A stretch of 35,198 nucleotides of DNA from Verrucomicrobiota bacterium (GTDB lineage Bacteria; Verrucomicrobiota; Verrucomicrobiia; Chthoniobacterales; JAFAMB01): the NCBI GenBank assembly GCA_019233825.1, contig JAFAMB010000019.1, forward strand, positions 1-35,198, given 5' to 3'. The notes below the pieces were generated by a model. It was not told the DNA's origin and did not search any database. It was given only the letters and a program-made list of their open reading frames with translations. The position numbers and the translations under genes are program-made. Within the stretch, counting starts at the first letter, position 1, and each line of letters begins with the position of its first letter. This document shows positions 1 to 8,622 of this stretch, one piece after another.

Positions 1-29
1 CAGTCGCTCTACCGCTAAGCTAACCGTGC
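1..29 (-). tRNA. tRNA, 5' part only (cut by window edge)
   Basis: Read on the minus strand from 29 down, the sequence gives a seven-base acceptor strand (GCACGGT), TA, then a D-arm of the form GCTTAGCGGTAGAGC, and the first bases of an anticodon stem. This matches the standard tRNA 5' half. The anticodon and 3' half lie outside the window, so the amino acid cannot be named. Bases 30-229, between this tRNA and the next gene, show nothing I can identify. Confidence 0.75.
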
Positions 30-229
30 TCAAACCGACTTACCGGCCGAAGCTACCCTTATTAGATCGAATTCACTTACTGGTCAAACAGGTGTTACAT
101 CACATCAAGACCATTTCCGAAGCTCACTCCATCAAGGGCCCATAAACAAGCGATGTTTTCGGTCGCAAATTATTGCGACAGCTCAAAAACATCCGAGCTG
201 GCTCACATATGGAGGCAGACACAAGTGGA

Positions 230-1259
230 TCAGTGCGGTTTGCGGGGCGTCGGCGCAGCAGTAGCAGAAGAAGAACGATCAGCCGACGACCGGTTAGCCG
301 CTCGCGGCGAGCCGACGCAGCCGGCCCACCAGGCCGTGACCAGCGGCACGACGATGGCAGTGACGACGACACTCGCGGCGACCAGCACGGTCGCGGTCTT
401 AGCGGCTTCGCTGTAAGCCGGATTCGCGGCAGCAACGATGGCGGGCACCGCGGCGGCATTACCCGCCGTGGAGGCAGCAGCCAGGCCGGCGATACCGTTC
501 CCGCCAGTGAGCCGGTCGGCCAGAAAGAGAACCGTGCCGGTGACAGCGACCACGGCCAAGCCGAGCGCGATGCCGAGCAGCCCAGCCTCGACGACTTTGT
601 GCAAATCGAGCGTACCGCCCAATGCGAAAGCGAAAAAGGGGGATCAATGGCGGGGCGGCTTTTCCGAAGAACGCGCGGCAATCCGGGTCAAGGTTGCCGA
701 TGACGACACCGGCGAGCAGCGGCAACACAGCGCCTAGCAAGGTCTGCCAAGGGAAAGCCGACAGGCCAGCAACGCCAAGGGTAACCATCGTCAAAAAGGG
801 GCCGCTCTCGATGGTCATCACCGAGTAGGCACCCACATCGCGCGGTTGACCATATTTACCCATCAACGCCATGTACAAACCGCCGTTGGTGTCATTCATC
901 GCGGCAACGATGGCGAGCGTAGACAGACCCGAAAAAAGACCTGCTCCGATCGGCTTCTCGCCGAGCAACCGGCCGAGGATGATTCCAGCGAGGATGCTGC
1001 AAAGAATCTTGCTGATGAGCAACGCGCCTCCTTTTTTCAGAATGTAAGGCGTTGCGTTCAACTCGATGGTCGTACCCATGCACACGTAAAAGACCGCGAG
1101 GATGGTCAACGCTCCGCTGAAGAGCGCCTCAGTGAAGGACCCGAAGAACTTAGAGGTACCGGGCGCGAAGGTGGCGATGGTTGCGCCGATGAGCAACGGG
1201 ACCACCATCAATCCGCCAGGGACACGCTCGATCGAACGCATTATAGGGATCTGTTTCAT
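230..1259 (-). pseudogene. kdgT: 2-keto-3-deoxygluconate permease, frameshifted
   Basis: The first about 209 codons (1259 down to about 633) closely resemble KdgT, the proton symporter for 2-keto-3-deoxygluconate from pectin/uronate breakdown. Landmarks are RSIERVPGG near the N-terminus, [19 protein letters not shown] and GNLDP. At 633-642 the coding strand carries five C then five T; after this run the frame is wrong. Removing one base restores [14 protein letters not shown], the wording expected for the family, and the rest follows in the next frame to the stop at 230-232. The C-terminus ends in a Ser/Ala/Pro-rich tail unlike the membrane part. Start is taken at 1259; an ATG six codons inside (before RSIER) is equally possible. 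The gene is either a recent pseudogene or intact with a one-base sequencing error in the homopolymer. No uronate-pathway gene lies beside it here. Confidence 0.85.
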
Positions 1260-1387
1260 GGCAACGGCAAATCAGTTCTACAAGCCCGCAGGTCCCAACA
1301 ACTGTCTTTCGGGAGAGATCCCAGCGGGCTTCCTGTTGAGCGTCATTGTGGGAACCCAGCGCTTTGCCGACATCGCCCCTTCGCTAG

Positions 1388-1661
1388 GCTAGGACATTGC
1401 TCCGCCAGTCCTGCCAGCCGGGCCAATTTCAGAAAATTATGCTCTCGAGCGGCGACGACTTCAACACCGTGTTTCACGCGCTGCAGACATTTCGATCTCG
1501 CCGAAATCAACGTTGGTTCGGAGGTTTATCCGAATCCGCCGCTCGGGATCAGGGAGGCCGTGGGAGCCATGGCCGAAAAATAGGGGTATGACGCTGTCGA
1601 TCTCTCGGAGGATGCTGTGAGAATCTCGCGCTGGTCAAACGTTGAGCTGGTCAAACGTTGA
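1388..1661 (+). pseudogene. remnant of an unidentified gene (C-terminal part)
   Basis: Two frames on the plus strand read like protein. From 1388 one frame gives KIMLSSGDDFNTVFHALQTF. About 1495 the protein-like text passes to another frame, giving FDLAEINVGSEVYPNPPLG and IREAVGAMAEK, then an in-frame TAG (1581-1583), then GYDAVDLSEDAVRISRWSN to a TGA at 1659-1661. The continuation of plausible amino acid text across a stop and a frame change suggests a decayed gene end. I do not recognise the family and no start or upstream half is visible. Confidence 0.35.
1630..1661. repeat. 16-bp perfect tandem duplication
   Basis: The unit GCTGGTCAAACGTTGA occurs twice head to tail (1630-1645 and 1646-1661). 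It lies at the end of the decayed reading frame, where the second copy supplies the terminal TGA, and may be a slippage product. Confidence 0.9.
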
Positions 1662-1781
1662 GGAAGCCGTTATTTCTGCACAAAATTAACCAGAGCGTCG
1701 AAATTTGCTCATTTCAAGCTTACTTGATCACTCCGACCAACACGTCACAGCCACGTGGCGAAAAAGTTTCGATTTACGAAG

Positions 1782-1797
1782 TGGCACAACCGATGCT
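1782..1797 (+). promoter_or_regulatory. candidate sigma-54 (-24/-12) promoter for amt-glnB
   Basis: TGGCAC (1782-1787), five bases, then ATGCT (1793-1797). The sigma-54 consensus is TGGCAC-N5-TTGCA/T; here only the first T of TTGC differs. The GG and GC pairs are exactly 12 bases apart, as required. Transcription would begin near 1807 and leave a leader of roughly 110 bases before the amt ATG. Ammonium transporter/PII operons are classic sigma-54 targets, and rpoN is encoded in this window. No activator binding site was identified by eye. Confidence 0.55.
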
Positions 1798-1918
1798 AAC
1801 AACCCCTGTGAACCCCTAATGAGACCTTTCCGATGGTTACCAAGGTTTTTCGACAGAATCAGAGCCTGCGCCATCGGGGCCATTGCCAATAACCACAGAT
1901 CGGATCACGCCTCAGACT

Positions 1919-3445
1919 ATGCTGAATTGTTTCAGAAATACGCGATTCCCTACCGTCCTAGGAGCTGTCGCCATCCTCTTGTGTGGGAGCCCGGCGGCTT
2001 TACCAGCCCAAGATACAAGTAATTCCCCCACTCCGGCTTCAATCGCCTCCCCGGCTCCGAGTTCAGCCGTGACCCCCGTTCCGGTGGTCGGCGCGTCTCC
2101 CACCCCATCCACCACTCAGGGCGCGTCGCTTGAAGATCGCGTGGCGAGCCTGGAAGCATACATTAACAACACAGACGGGACCAAGACGCTTCCGGGAGTT
2201 CCCGGTCCCGGCCATAACGCCTGGATGATGACCTCTTCGGCGCTGGTGCTTTTCATGACCTTGCCAGGCCTGGCGCTGTTCTATGGGGGATTGGTCCGAA
2301 GAAAGAATGCCCTGTCGGTTCTCGCTCAGTGTTTTGGAATCGCCGGTTTAGTCACCCTGCTCTGGTGGGCGTTTGGCTACAGCCTGGTCTTCGGCAAAAG
2401 CTTCAATAACCCGTTTTACGGCGGTTCAGAATTTTTTTTCCTTTCGGGCGTTACTTCGGCCCCGAATACGGACTATGCCTTCTGGGTATCACAGAATGTG
2501 TACGCCATGTTCCAGCTGATGTTCGCGATTATTACGCCCGCGTTGATCGTCGGCGCGATCGCCGAACGCATGAAGTACATGTCCGTACTACTCTTCATCA
2601 CTATCTGGATGTTCCTGGTCTACTTCCCACAGGCACACATGGTCTGGGGAATCACCGGTCTGATGAACGGCATCTGGAACACGAACTCGCAGATCAAAGC
2701 GATCGACTTTGCGGGCGGGACAGTCGTCCATATGACTTCGGGTTGGAGCGCACTCATTCTCTGCCTCATTCTAGGCCCGCGTCTTGGCTTCAAAAAAGAG
2801 CCGATGCCGCCACACAGCATGGTGTTGTGTATGGTCGGTACGAGCATGCTCTGGGTCGGCTGGTACGGATTTAATGCAGGTAGCGCGGTTGCAGCCGACA
2901 CGATTGCTGCCAACGCATTTACGACCACAACTTTATGCACCGCAATCGCAGCTTTCACCTGGGCAATGATGGAGAAAATCCTGCGCGGTAAGGCGAGCGT
3001 ACTTGGTTTTTGCAGTGGAGCCGTTGCCGGACTGGTCGTCATAACGCCGGCCTGCGGTTTCGTGAATCCCACCGGTGCCGTGATCTGCGGCGTGCTGGCG
3101 GGCGTGATTCCTTTTCTCGCGGTCTCGGTCTTAAAGCCGGCTCTCGGTTATGACGATGCGCTTGACACCTTCGGAGTGCATGCGGTCGGCGGGACGCTGG
3201 GTGCGATTCTGACCGGAATATTTGCCACCAAAGAGGTTAACGCGAACTTGAAGGACGAGCTGCTCGCGTCGCTTTTTGTGTCGCAGTTGAAAGCGGTGTT
3301 GGTGACATTAGTGCTAGCTACGGTGGCGACCGCAGTGATCGCGTTCGTGGTAAAGCTTGTGATTGGCTTGCGCCCGACACCGGAGACCGAAACCGCAGGC
3401 CTGGATATTTCCGAACACGGCGAGGAGGCTTATATTTCGCTATGA
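1919..3445 (+). CDS. amt: ammonium transporter (Amt family)
   Basis: A 508-residue Amt/MEP/Rh channel that imports ammonium across the inner membrane as a trimer. It begins with a signal peptide (about residues 1-30, ending ALPAQ), then a Ser/Pro/Thr-rich stretch with a short helical segment (LEDRVASLEAYI), then the channel from about residue 100. The twin pore histidines are visible: H271 in VVHMTSGW and H421 in FGVHAVGG. The tail ends GLDISEHGEEAY, the usual C-terminal region through which PII acts. ATG at 1919 is preferred because the signal peptide follows at once; an in-frame TTG at 1883 would add 12 residues. No clear Shine-Dalgarno precedes either. A PII gene follows 89 bases downstream, the standard pairing, so transport is probably blocked by PII under nitrogen excess. 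Confidence 0.95.
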   Translation: MLNCFRNTRFPTVLGAVAILLCGSPAALPAQDTSNSPTPASIASPAPSSAVTPVPVVGASPTPSTTQGASLEDRVASLEAYINNTDGTKTLPGVPGPGHNAWMMTSSALVLFMTLPGLALFYGGLVRRKNALSVLAQCFGIAGLVTLLWWAFGYSLVFGKSFNNPFYGGSEFFFLSGVTSAPNTDYAFWVSQNVYAMFQLMFAIITPALIVGAIAERMKYMSVLLFITIWMFLVYFPQAHMVWGITGLMNGIWNTNSQIKAIDFAGGTVVHMTSGWSALILCLILGPRLGFKKEPMPPHSMVLCMVGTSMLWVGWYGFNAGSAVAADTIAANAFTTTTLCTAIAAFTWAMMEKILRGKASVLGFCSGAVAGLVVITPACGFVNPTGAVICGVLAGVIPFLAVSVLKPALGYDDALDTFGVHAVGGTLGAILTGIFATKEVNANLKDELLASLFVSQLKAVLVTLVLATVATAVIAFVVKLVIGLRPTPETETAGLDISEHGEEAYISL

Positions 3446-3483
3446 CACAACGAGCAGACCTGACATTAAATTCCAAATCGTAA

Positions 3484-3873
<390 letters not shown>

Positions 3874-3918
3874 CCCGCATCTAGCCCGCAACAATCACGC
3901 GCTGGGAAGACGCCGGAG

Positions 3919-4023
3919 AACGCCGGGAACGCCGAAAACGCCCGAGAAGGCCGAGAAGAGCACCGCTGCCAGCGATTTTTCAGTTCCCGGCGTTCGCGCC
4001 CGTTTTTCGGCGTTCCCGGCGTT
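3919..4023. repeat. long inverted repeat downstream of glnB
   Basis: The left arm (3919-3940, AACGCCGGGAACGCCGAAAA then CG) is matched by its reverse complement at 4001-4023 with one extra T. About 60 bases lie between the arms and contain a further partial copy (GTTCCCGGCGTTCG, 3983-3996). The motif GCCGGGAACGC also occurs alone at about 27763, in the gap after the MglA-like gene. It could end the amt-glnB transcript, but there is no T-run, so it fits better with a dispersed palindromic repeat. Confidence 0.75.
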
Positions 4024-4141
4024 TGAACTGCGGCGGGATGGTGCGCTGGGCCTGTTTCAAAACTATCACAGCCTGCCTCGCTCAAAATCTCAAAGAATTT
4101 GCGAGCAATGCAGGTCAGCTTCTGTGGTAGGTTCGCCGCAG

Positions 4142-5245
4142 ATGATCGCGATTGAGCACACCGACATCGTCAACTCGAAGATCCTCGCTGTGTCGGAGGA
4201 TCAGATCAAGGGATTCGTTCGTGAACCGTTTGGGGAGATTGCCAGGTTATCCGGCGTCGAGGAAACGGTGGTCTTGGAGCGGATCAAGGCCATGTTGACC
4301 GCCGGGACGATCAGGCGGGTTCGCCAAACGCTCCTGGCAACGAATCTGGCGGACGGAGCTCTGGTCGCCTGGAAAGTACCAAACGATAAGCTCGAGGAAG
4401 CATTCGACTTCATGTTCCGACAAGATCCTTTTTCAGGCCACGTCGTTGTTCGATCGACGGACTCGGAAACCGCCGGCAGCGAATACAGGTTGTGGACTAC
4501 CATCAAGGTTCCGCAGGGCTTCGGGCTCGAACAGCATACGAATATTCTTTTGAAGAAAGTCGGTGGAGAGAAGGTAAAAATCATGCCGGCGAAGGGGATC
4601 TTCGCATTGGGCGTCGGGCATGTAAGGCGTAAGACGATTGAACCGGGCTCGCGGGCTGACCGGCCTGCGAGAATGATTCGAACTGAGTTGGTGAAGCTCA
4701 ACGATCTGCAATGGAGGGTTCTCTCCGCCCTGAAGCGGGAGTTTACGATCGAGGAGATTTCACCGAATCCATGGAGCCGCCGCGCTTTAGAAGCGGATTT
4801 GCCTTTAGAGCGGTTCTTCTCGGTCGCCGAGGATCTCGACAATCGAAAAATCATCGGGAGGTTTTCAACATTTCTGGAGCACGTGAAACCGTCAGCCGGA
4901 GGTATCCGAGTCACCCGGTTTAATGCTCTGTTTCATTGGGCGGTGCCTGGTGGCATGGAAATGCAGGCAGGATCTGAGGTGGGCCGGCACGAGATCCTGA
5001 CCCACTGCTACTGGCGAGAGGCCGGACCAGAATTCGGCAATGTGAATATCATGGCGGTCGCACACGGAACCGAAAAGCAGCGCCTGCTCAAGCACAAAGC
5101 CGCGATCGACGCTCACTTGGCCGCGTGCGGGATACCGGTATCCTACACCAACGTTTTCTGGGGTGGCCGGTCCGAGATTAAACCATCGGAGATTTCGCCG
5201 ATCGCCTACCGCGAATGGCTTCAATCACAGCAGCGACTGGCGTGA
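4142..5245 (+). CDS. siroheme decarboxylase-like protein, two fused AsnC-type domains
   Basis: 367 residues in two halves, each a winged helix plus an AsnC/Lrp-type alpha-beta domain: about 10-160 and 185-345. The second half has NALFHWAVP, then LTHCYWRE (H288), then NIMAVAHGT. These are the signatures of the AhbA/AhbB/NirDLGH family, which removes carboxyl groups from siroheme on the alternative haem and haem d1 routes. In that family A and B units, or D, L, G and H, pair up; here two units are in one chain, and the first half lacks an obvious HCY motif (it has VVVRSTDSE). Start at 4142 is chosen because the preceding frame (from 3857) translates the intergenic palindrome and is low-complexity. 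Database labels may say Lrp/AsnC regulator; I think an enzyme is likelier. Confidence 0.65.
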   Translation: MIAIEHTDIVNSKILAVSEDQIKGFVREPFGEIARLSGVEETVVLERIKAMLTAGTIRRVRQTLLATNLADGALVAWKVPNDKLEEAFDFMFRQDPFSGHVVVRSTDSETAGSEYRLWTTIKVPQGFGLEQHTNILLKKVGGEKVKIMPAKGIFALGVGHVRRKTIEPGSRADRPARMIRTELVKLNDLQWRVLSALKREFTIEEISPNPWSRRALEADLPLERFFSVAEDLDNRKIIGRFSTFLEHVKPSAGGIRVTRFNALFHWAVPGGMEMQAGSEVGRHEILTHCYWREAGPEFGNVNIMAVAHGTEKQRLLKHKAAIDAHLAACGIPVSYTNVFWGGRSEIKPSEISPIAYREWLQSQQRLA

Positions 5246-5279
5246 TCAATGTTCATGCGTAACAATCGGTACCGCGGAC

Positions 5280-5720
5280 GTGATCTGGAAGATTTTGGCG
5301 GTAGGCAAACCTAGACTCCGCTTTGCTGCGGCAGGCATTGACCAATACATCGACCGCATTCTCCATTATGCCCGTGTAGAAAAGCGTTTTATCCGTGCCT
5401 CAACAACCGAGCGAGAGGCCGCGGAACTATTGGAGGCGAGCAAGAACTCGTGGAGGACTGTCTTAGATGAACGGGGCCTGCAATTGGCGAGTCGTCAGTT
5501 CGCCAAACTGATTGAGCGCTGGGAATCTCAAGGAATTCGCCGTATCAGCCTGATCGCCGGCGGAGCTGATGGTCACCACGAAACGGTCCGAAAAAATGCC
5601 GATTTCGTTCTTTCCCTGGGCCGGATGACCCTGCAGCACGAACTCGCCCTGCTGGTGGCCCTGGAACAGGTTTACCGAGCCTACACGATCCTGAGCGGAT
5701 CGCCCTATCATCGGGATTAA
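5280..5720 (+). CDS. rlmH: 23S rRNA (pseudouridine1915-N3)-methyltransferase RlmH
   Basis: A 146-residue SPOUT methyltransferase that methylates pseudouridine 1915 in helix 69 of 23S rRNA on assembled 70S ribosomes, using S-adenosylmethionine. Diagnostic text: LDERGLQLASRQFAKLIERW, RRISLIAGGADGH (SAM-binding knot), SLGRMTLQHELALLVALEQ, YRAYTILSGSPYHRD. The C-terminal Tyr-His is the conserved catalytic end of the family. The start is GTG at 5280 (VIWKILAVGKPR), matching the family N-terminus; longer forms would overlap the upstream gene. It lies 34 bases after the siroheme-decarboxylase-like gene and may be co-transcribed. Normal length, no oddities. Confidence 0.95.
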   Translation: MIWKILAVGKPRLRFAAAGIDQYIDRILHYARVEKRFIRASTTEREAAELLEASKNSWRTVLDERGLQLASRQFAKLIERWESQGIRRISLIAGGADGHHETVRKNADFVLSLGRMTLQHELALLVALEQVYRAYTILSGSPYHRD

Positions 5721-5840
5721 ACCAAATTCCCATCTATGCCCTGATGACAGCGCGTTCCGCGGCTAGGACGGAGCCTCGCCCTACCTTGTGAAGGCGATGC
5801 AGCCGAGGTAGCTTGGTTGATCCCCCCGGAAAACCTGCTC

Positions 5841-8519
5841 ATGCGAAAACCTATCGCTTTACTTCTGATCGGCTTTGCTGCAACCGCCTCTCATGCCGAG
5901 AACAAATTCAACTTTTTAACCACCCCGGGCAAACTCCCCAAGGATATCGTCCCGAGGAGTTACCTGATCCGTCTGGAGCCCAACCTAGAGACTTTGGTTA
6001 CAGATGGCTTCGAATCGATCGAGATCGAAGTATTGAAACCGACCCAGCATATTGTGCTGAACGCACTGGCTACAGAAATCGCAGCGGCAAATATCGAGAT
6101 CGGCGACCGCAAAGAGGAACTGACCCCACAATTCGATCCGAATCAACAAACCGTATCGTTTGAATTGCGTGAGATCTTGGACCCGGGCCTTTACACGCTA
6201 TGGTTGAAGTTTCAAAGCAGAATTGGCGAGCAGCCACACGGACTATGCCTTTACCATTACGATTCCCAGGGCGGGCTGGAACAGCTGCTGGCAACCAATC
6301 TGGAACCGGTCGATGCAAGACGTGTTTTCCCCTGTTGGGATGAACCGGCATTCAAGGCCATTTTTCAATTGAGTGTAAAGACCGGGATAGAAAATACCGT
6401 GGTTTCAAATACGCCGGTCTCCGGGGAGATGCCGTTTGGCGTGGATGAGAAGATCGTGGTGTTTGAAAGGACGCCACCAATGGCGAGTTACCTGGTGCTG
6501 GTGGCCTGCGGAAAATTCGAATGGCTCGAAGACGAAGTTGCCGGCGTCAAGCTTCGATTCATGACGACCGGCGGCAAGAAGCAATATGCGCGTTACGCCC
6601 TCGAGGTCACGAAGAAACTCCTCACATACTACACCGATTATTTCGCAGTTCGGTACCCGCTGCCAAAGCTTGACCAGATTGCGTTACCTTCCGGGTTCAC
6701 TAGCGACACCGGAAACTGGGGCGGGATTACCTATAGCGAAGATGCCGTGCTATTTGATGCGGAAAACAGCTCGGAATTCTCCAAACAAAAAATCTTCCTG
6801 TTGATCGCGAAGGAAATCGCGCATCAGTGGTTCGGCGACCTGGTGACAATGGCATGGTGGGATGACCTCTGGCTCAGTGAAGGTTTCGCGTCCTGGATGA
6901 AGGTCAAAGCCACTGATCAGTTCAATCCGGAGTGGAAGGTCTGGTTGCATGCGGCGGATCAGAAGGAACGGACAATGGCCTTCGACGCCCGGAAAATAAC
7001 GCATCCAATCCGGCAACCAGTCGCAGATGAGGACCAGGTCAGGGGCGCGTTCGATGTGATCACGAGTCAGAAGGCTGCCTTTTTCCTGCGCATGCTCGAG
7101 AATTTTCTTGGCGAACAGCCTTTTCGACAGGGCATCCGAGCCTACCTGGCCGCGCACCAACGCTCAAACGCCACCACCGAAGATTTCTGGGAATCGCTCG
7201 AATCGGGAACGGGGAAGCCGACAAAGCAGATTGCCTCTGCATGGACGGAACAACCTGGTTTTCCATTGATCAAAGTCACCACACAATGTGTAGGAACGAA
7301 GCGGGTCATTAGTCTTGAACAAGTCCCCTTCATGTTTGCGGGTCAGGATAGTAAGCCGACCCAATGGACCGTTCCGATAGGGATCCGGTCTACTCCTGAT
7401 CCAAAGGATGTCAAGTATGCCCTTTTGTCGAAGTTATCTAATAACTTCGACTATCCTGGTTGTGACGGCGCCCTACAGGCCAATGCCGGGAATATCGGAT
7501 TTTTCCGAGTGCTGTATGAACCGGCTCTTTTTAGCGATCTAAGGAAAAACGTCGAAAGGCTCCCGGAGAGCGACCGCCTCAATCTGGTCACCGATACGTG
7601 GGCTCTGGTTGAAACCGGCAATGTACCGGCATCCTCTTACTTTGATCTGCTCGAAAATCTGGGGCGCGATGACAGTTTCGCGATCTGGCAAGGCGCGCTG
7701 GGCGGCCCCGAAACGGTGGGCGCTTTGAAGCTGACTGATCGTCTCGAGCAGGGCCAACCTGGCCGCGAGACCTACCAGAAATACATTTGCAGCCTCTTTT
7801 TTCCAAAATTGCAGGAAATCGGCTGGGACGAGAGATCCGGCGAAAATATCGAGACCCGTCGTTTCAGGGCGATGTTAATTGAAACGCTTGGTTTTTTTGG
7901 GGATCGAACTGTCATCGACGAGGCCTTCAAGCGCTTTGAAAAGTTCCGAGATAACCCGGCGTCGCCCGCTCTGAATCTATGCTCTCCCGTGGCTGCGATT
8001 GTGGGTCGCTACAGCTCACGAAGCGTCTACGACGAACTTTTGTCCATGGCAGATTCTTCGCGGACAGCTGAGCAAAAGCGCATTTACCTGCGCGCCCTGA
8101 GTGCCGCACTCGATCCCGATTTAGCCCGTCAGACTCTGGAGTACTTGATTTCCGATCGGGTAATGCCTGGGGATGCCTGCCGAGCCTTTGAGAATCTCGC
8201 GACCGAGGGGGAGCATCCGGAGCTCGTTTGGGAGTTCGTAACCACCCACTTTAAAGAGATGCAGCAACGATTCGGATTGGATCGTCTAAGTCGGTTGCTT
8301 TTGTCGATCGCGGGTGGGTTCACGGACGATTCGCGAGCTGACGAACTGATCGCCTTTGCGAAGGCTTATCTTACACCGTTGGCTATGCCGGAAGCTGAGG
8401 ACACGGCCAGCCTGATTCGGTTCAGGGCAAAGCTGAAGGCAAAGACACTGCAAGCGATCGATGAATGGATCAAAACGAGAGTTGATACAGCATCAAGTGA
8501 TACCATGCAAAATCGGTAA
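5841..8519 (+). CDS. M1-family aminopeptidase-like secreted protein, predicted inactive
   Basis: 892 residues from ATG 5841. A signal peptide (MRKPIALLLIGFAATASHAE) is followed by the M1 N-terminal beta domain, the catalytic-domain fold and an ERAP1-C-like helical domain. The fold is clear: FPCWDEPAFKA, HQWFGDLVTMAWWDDLWLSE, GFASWM. The chemistry is not. The zinc motif HExxH reads K324-E-I-A-H328, so the first histidine ligand is Lys; the third ligand E347 is kept at the right spacing. The exopeptidase motif GAMEN reads SDTGN (288-292). The catalytic Tyr of ITYEKG is Ser409 (ITSQKA). With all three sites changed, peptidase activity is unlikely, so a binding or scaffold role is inferred. The frame is intact over the whole length, so this is not a decaying gene. 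A TTG at 5817 is an alternative start. Confidence 0.88.
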   Translation: MRKPIALLLIGFAATASHAENKFNFLTTPGKLPKDIVPRSYLIRLEPNLETLVTDGFESIEIEVLKPTQHIVLNALATEIAAANIEIGDRKEELTPQFDPNQQTVSFELREILDPGLYTLWLKFQSRIGEQPHGLCLYHYDSQGGLEQLLATNLEPVDARRVFPCWDEPAFKAIFQLSVKTGIENTVVSNTPVSGEMPFGVDEKIVVFERTPPMASYLVLVACGKFEWLEDEVAGVKLRFMTTGGKKQYARYALEVTKKLLTYYTDYFAVRYPLPKLDQIALPSGFTSDTGNWGGITYSEDAVLFDAENSSEFSKQKIFLLIAKEIAHQWFGDLVTMAWWDDLWLSEGFASWMKVKATDQFNPEWKVWLHAADQKERTMAFDARKITHPIRQPVADEDQVRGAFDVITSQKAAFFLRMLENFLGEQPFRQGIRAYLAAHQRSNATTEDFWESLESGTGKPTKQIASAWTEQPGFPLIKVTTQCVGTKRVISLEQVPFMFAGQDSKPTQWTVPIGIRSTPDPKDVKYALLSKLSNNFDYPGCDGALQANAGNIGFFRVLYEPALFSDLRKNVERLPESDRLNLVTDTWALVETGNVPASSYFDLLENLGRDDSFAIWQGALGGPETVGALKLTDRLEQGQPGRETYQKYICSLFFPKLQEIGWDERSGENIETRRFRAMLIETLGFFGDRTVIDEAFKRFEKFRDNPASPALNLCSPVAAIVGRYSSRSVYDELLSMADSSRTAEQKRIYLRALSAALDPDLARQTLEYLISDRVMPGDACRAFENLATEGEHPELVWEFVTTHFKEMQQRFGLDRLSRLLLSIAGGFTDDSRADELIAFAKAYLTPLAMPEAEDTASLIRFRAKLKAKTLQAIDEWIKTRVDTASSDTMQNR

Positions 8520-8552
8520 ACCCGCTATGGATCGCTGCGTCTTCAGCGCAAA

Positions 8553-8613
8553 GTAAGCCAAGCGTCCCCCCTTTGCCCGGTTCTCAAGAGGCAAAGCGGG
8601 ACGCTTCGCTTAC
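8553..8613. repeat. palindromic repeat between convergent genes (family A)
   Basis: The left arm GTAAGCCAAGCGTCCC... (8553-8577) pairs with GGCAAAGCGGGACGCTTCGC... (8590-8613) in a stem of about 24 bp around a 12-base loop. It sits between the convergent M1-like gene and gatB and could act as a terminator for both. The right arm recurs with a single difference over 23 bases at 13494-13516, so it belongs to a dispersed family. Confidence 0.85.
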
Positions 8614-8622
8614 GCCGCGGCT

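Larger units (their letters stand above)
1260..1918. other. intergenic region between kdgT and amt
   Basis: This 660-base divergent region must hold the promoters of kdgT (leftward) and amt (rightward). It contains a decayed gene end (1388-1661), a short tandem duplication (1630-1661) and a sigma-54-type promoter match (1782-1797), each listed separately. I see no intact gene, tRNA or terminator hairpin in the rest. Confidence 0.6.

Noticed and set aside
173-703. Plus-strand open frame of 176 codons over the kdgT 3' half
   Set aside because: Arg/Asp/Gly-rich antisense text without family features; explained by the permease frames on the minus strand.
846-1583. Long plus-strand open frame antisense to kdgT
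   Set aside because: Its first part is the complement of clear permease coding sequence and has no family likeness. Only the last about 30 codons look protein-like and are treated as part of the gene remnant.
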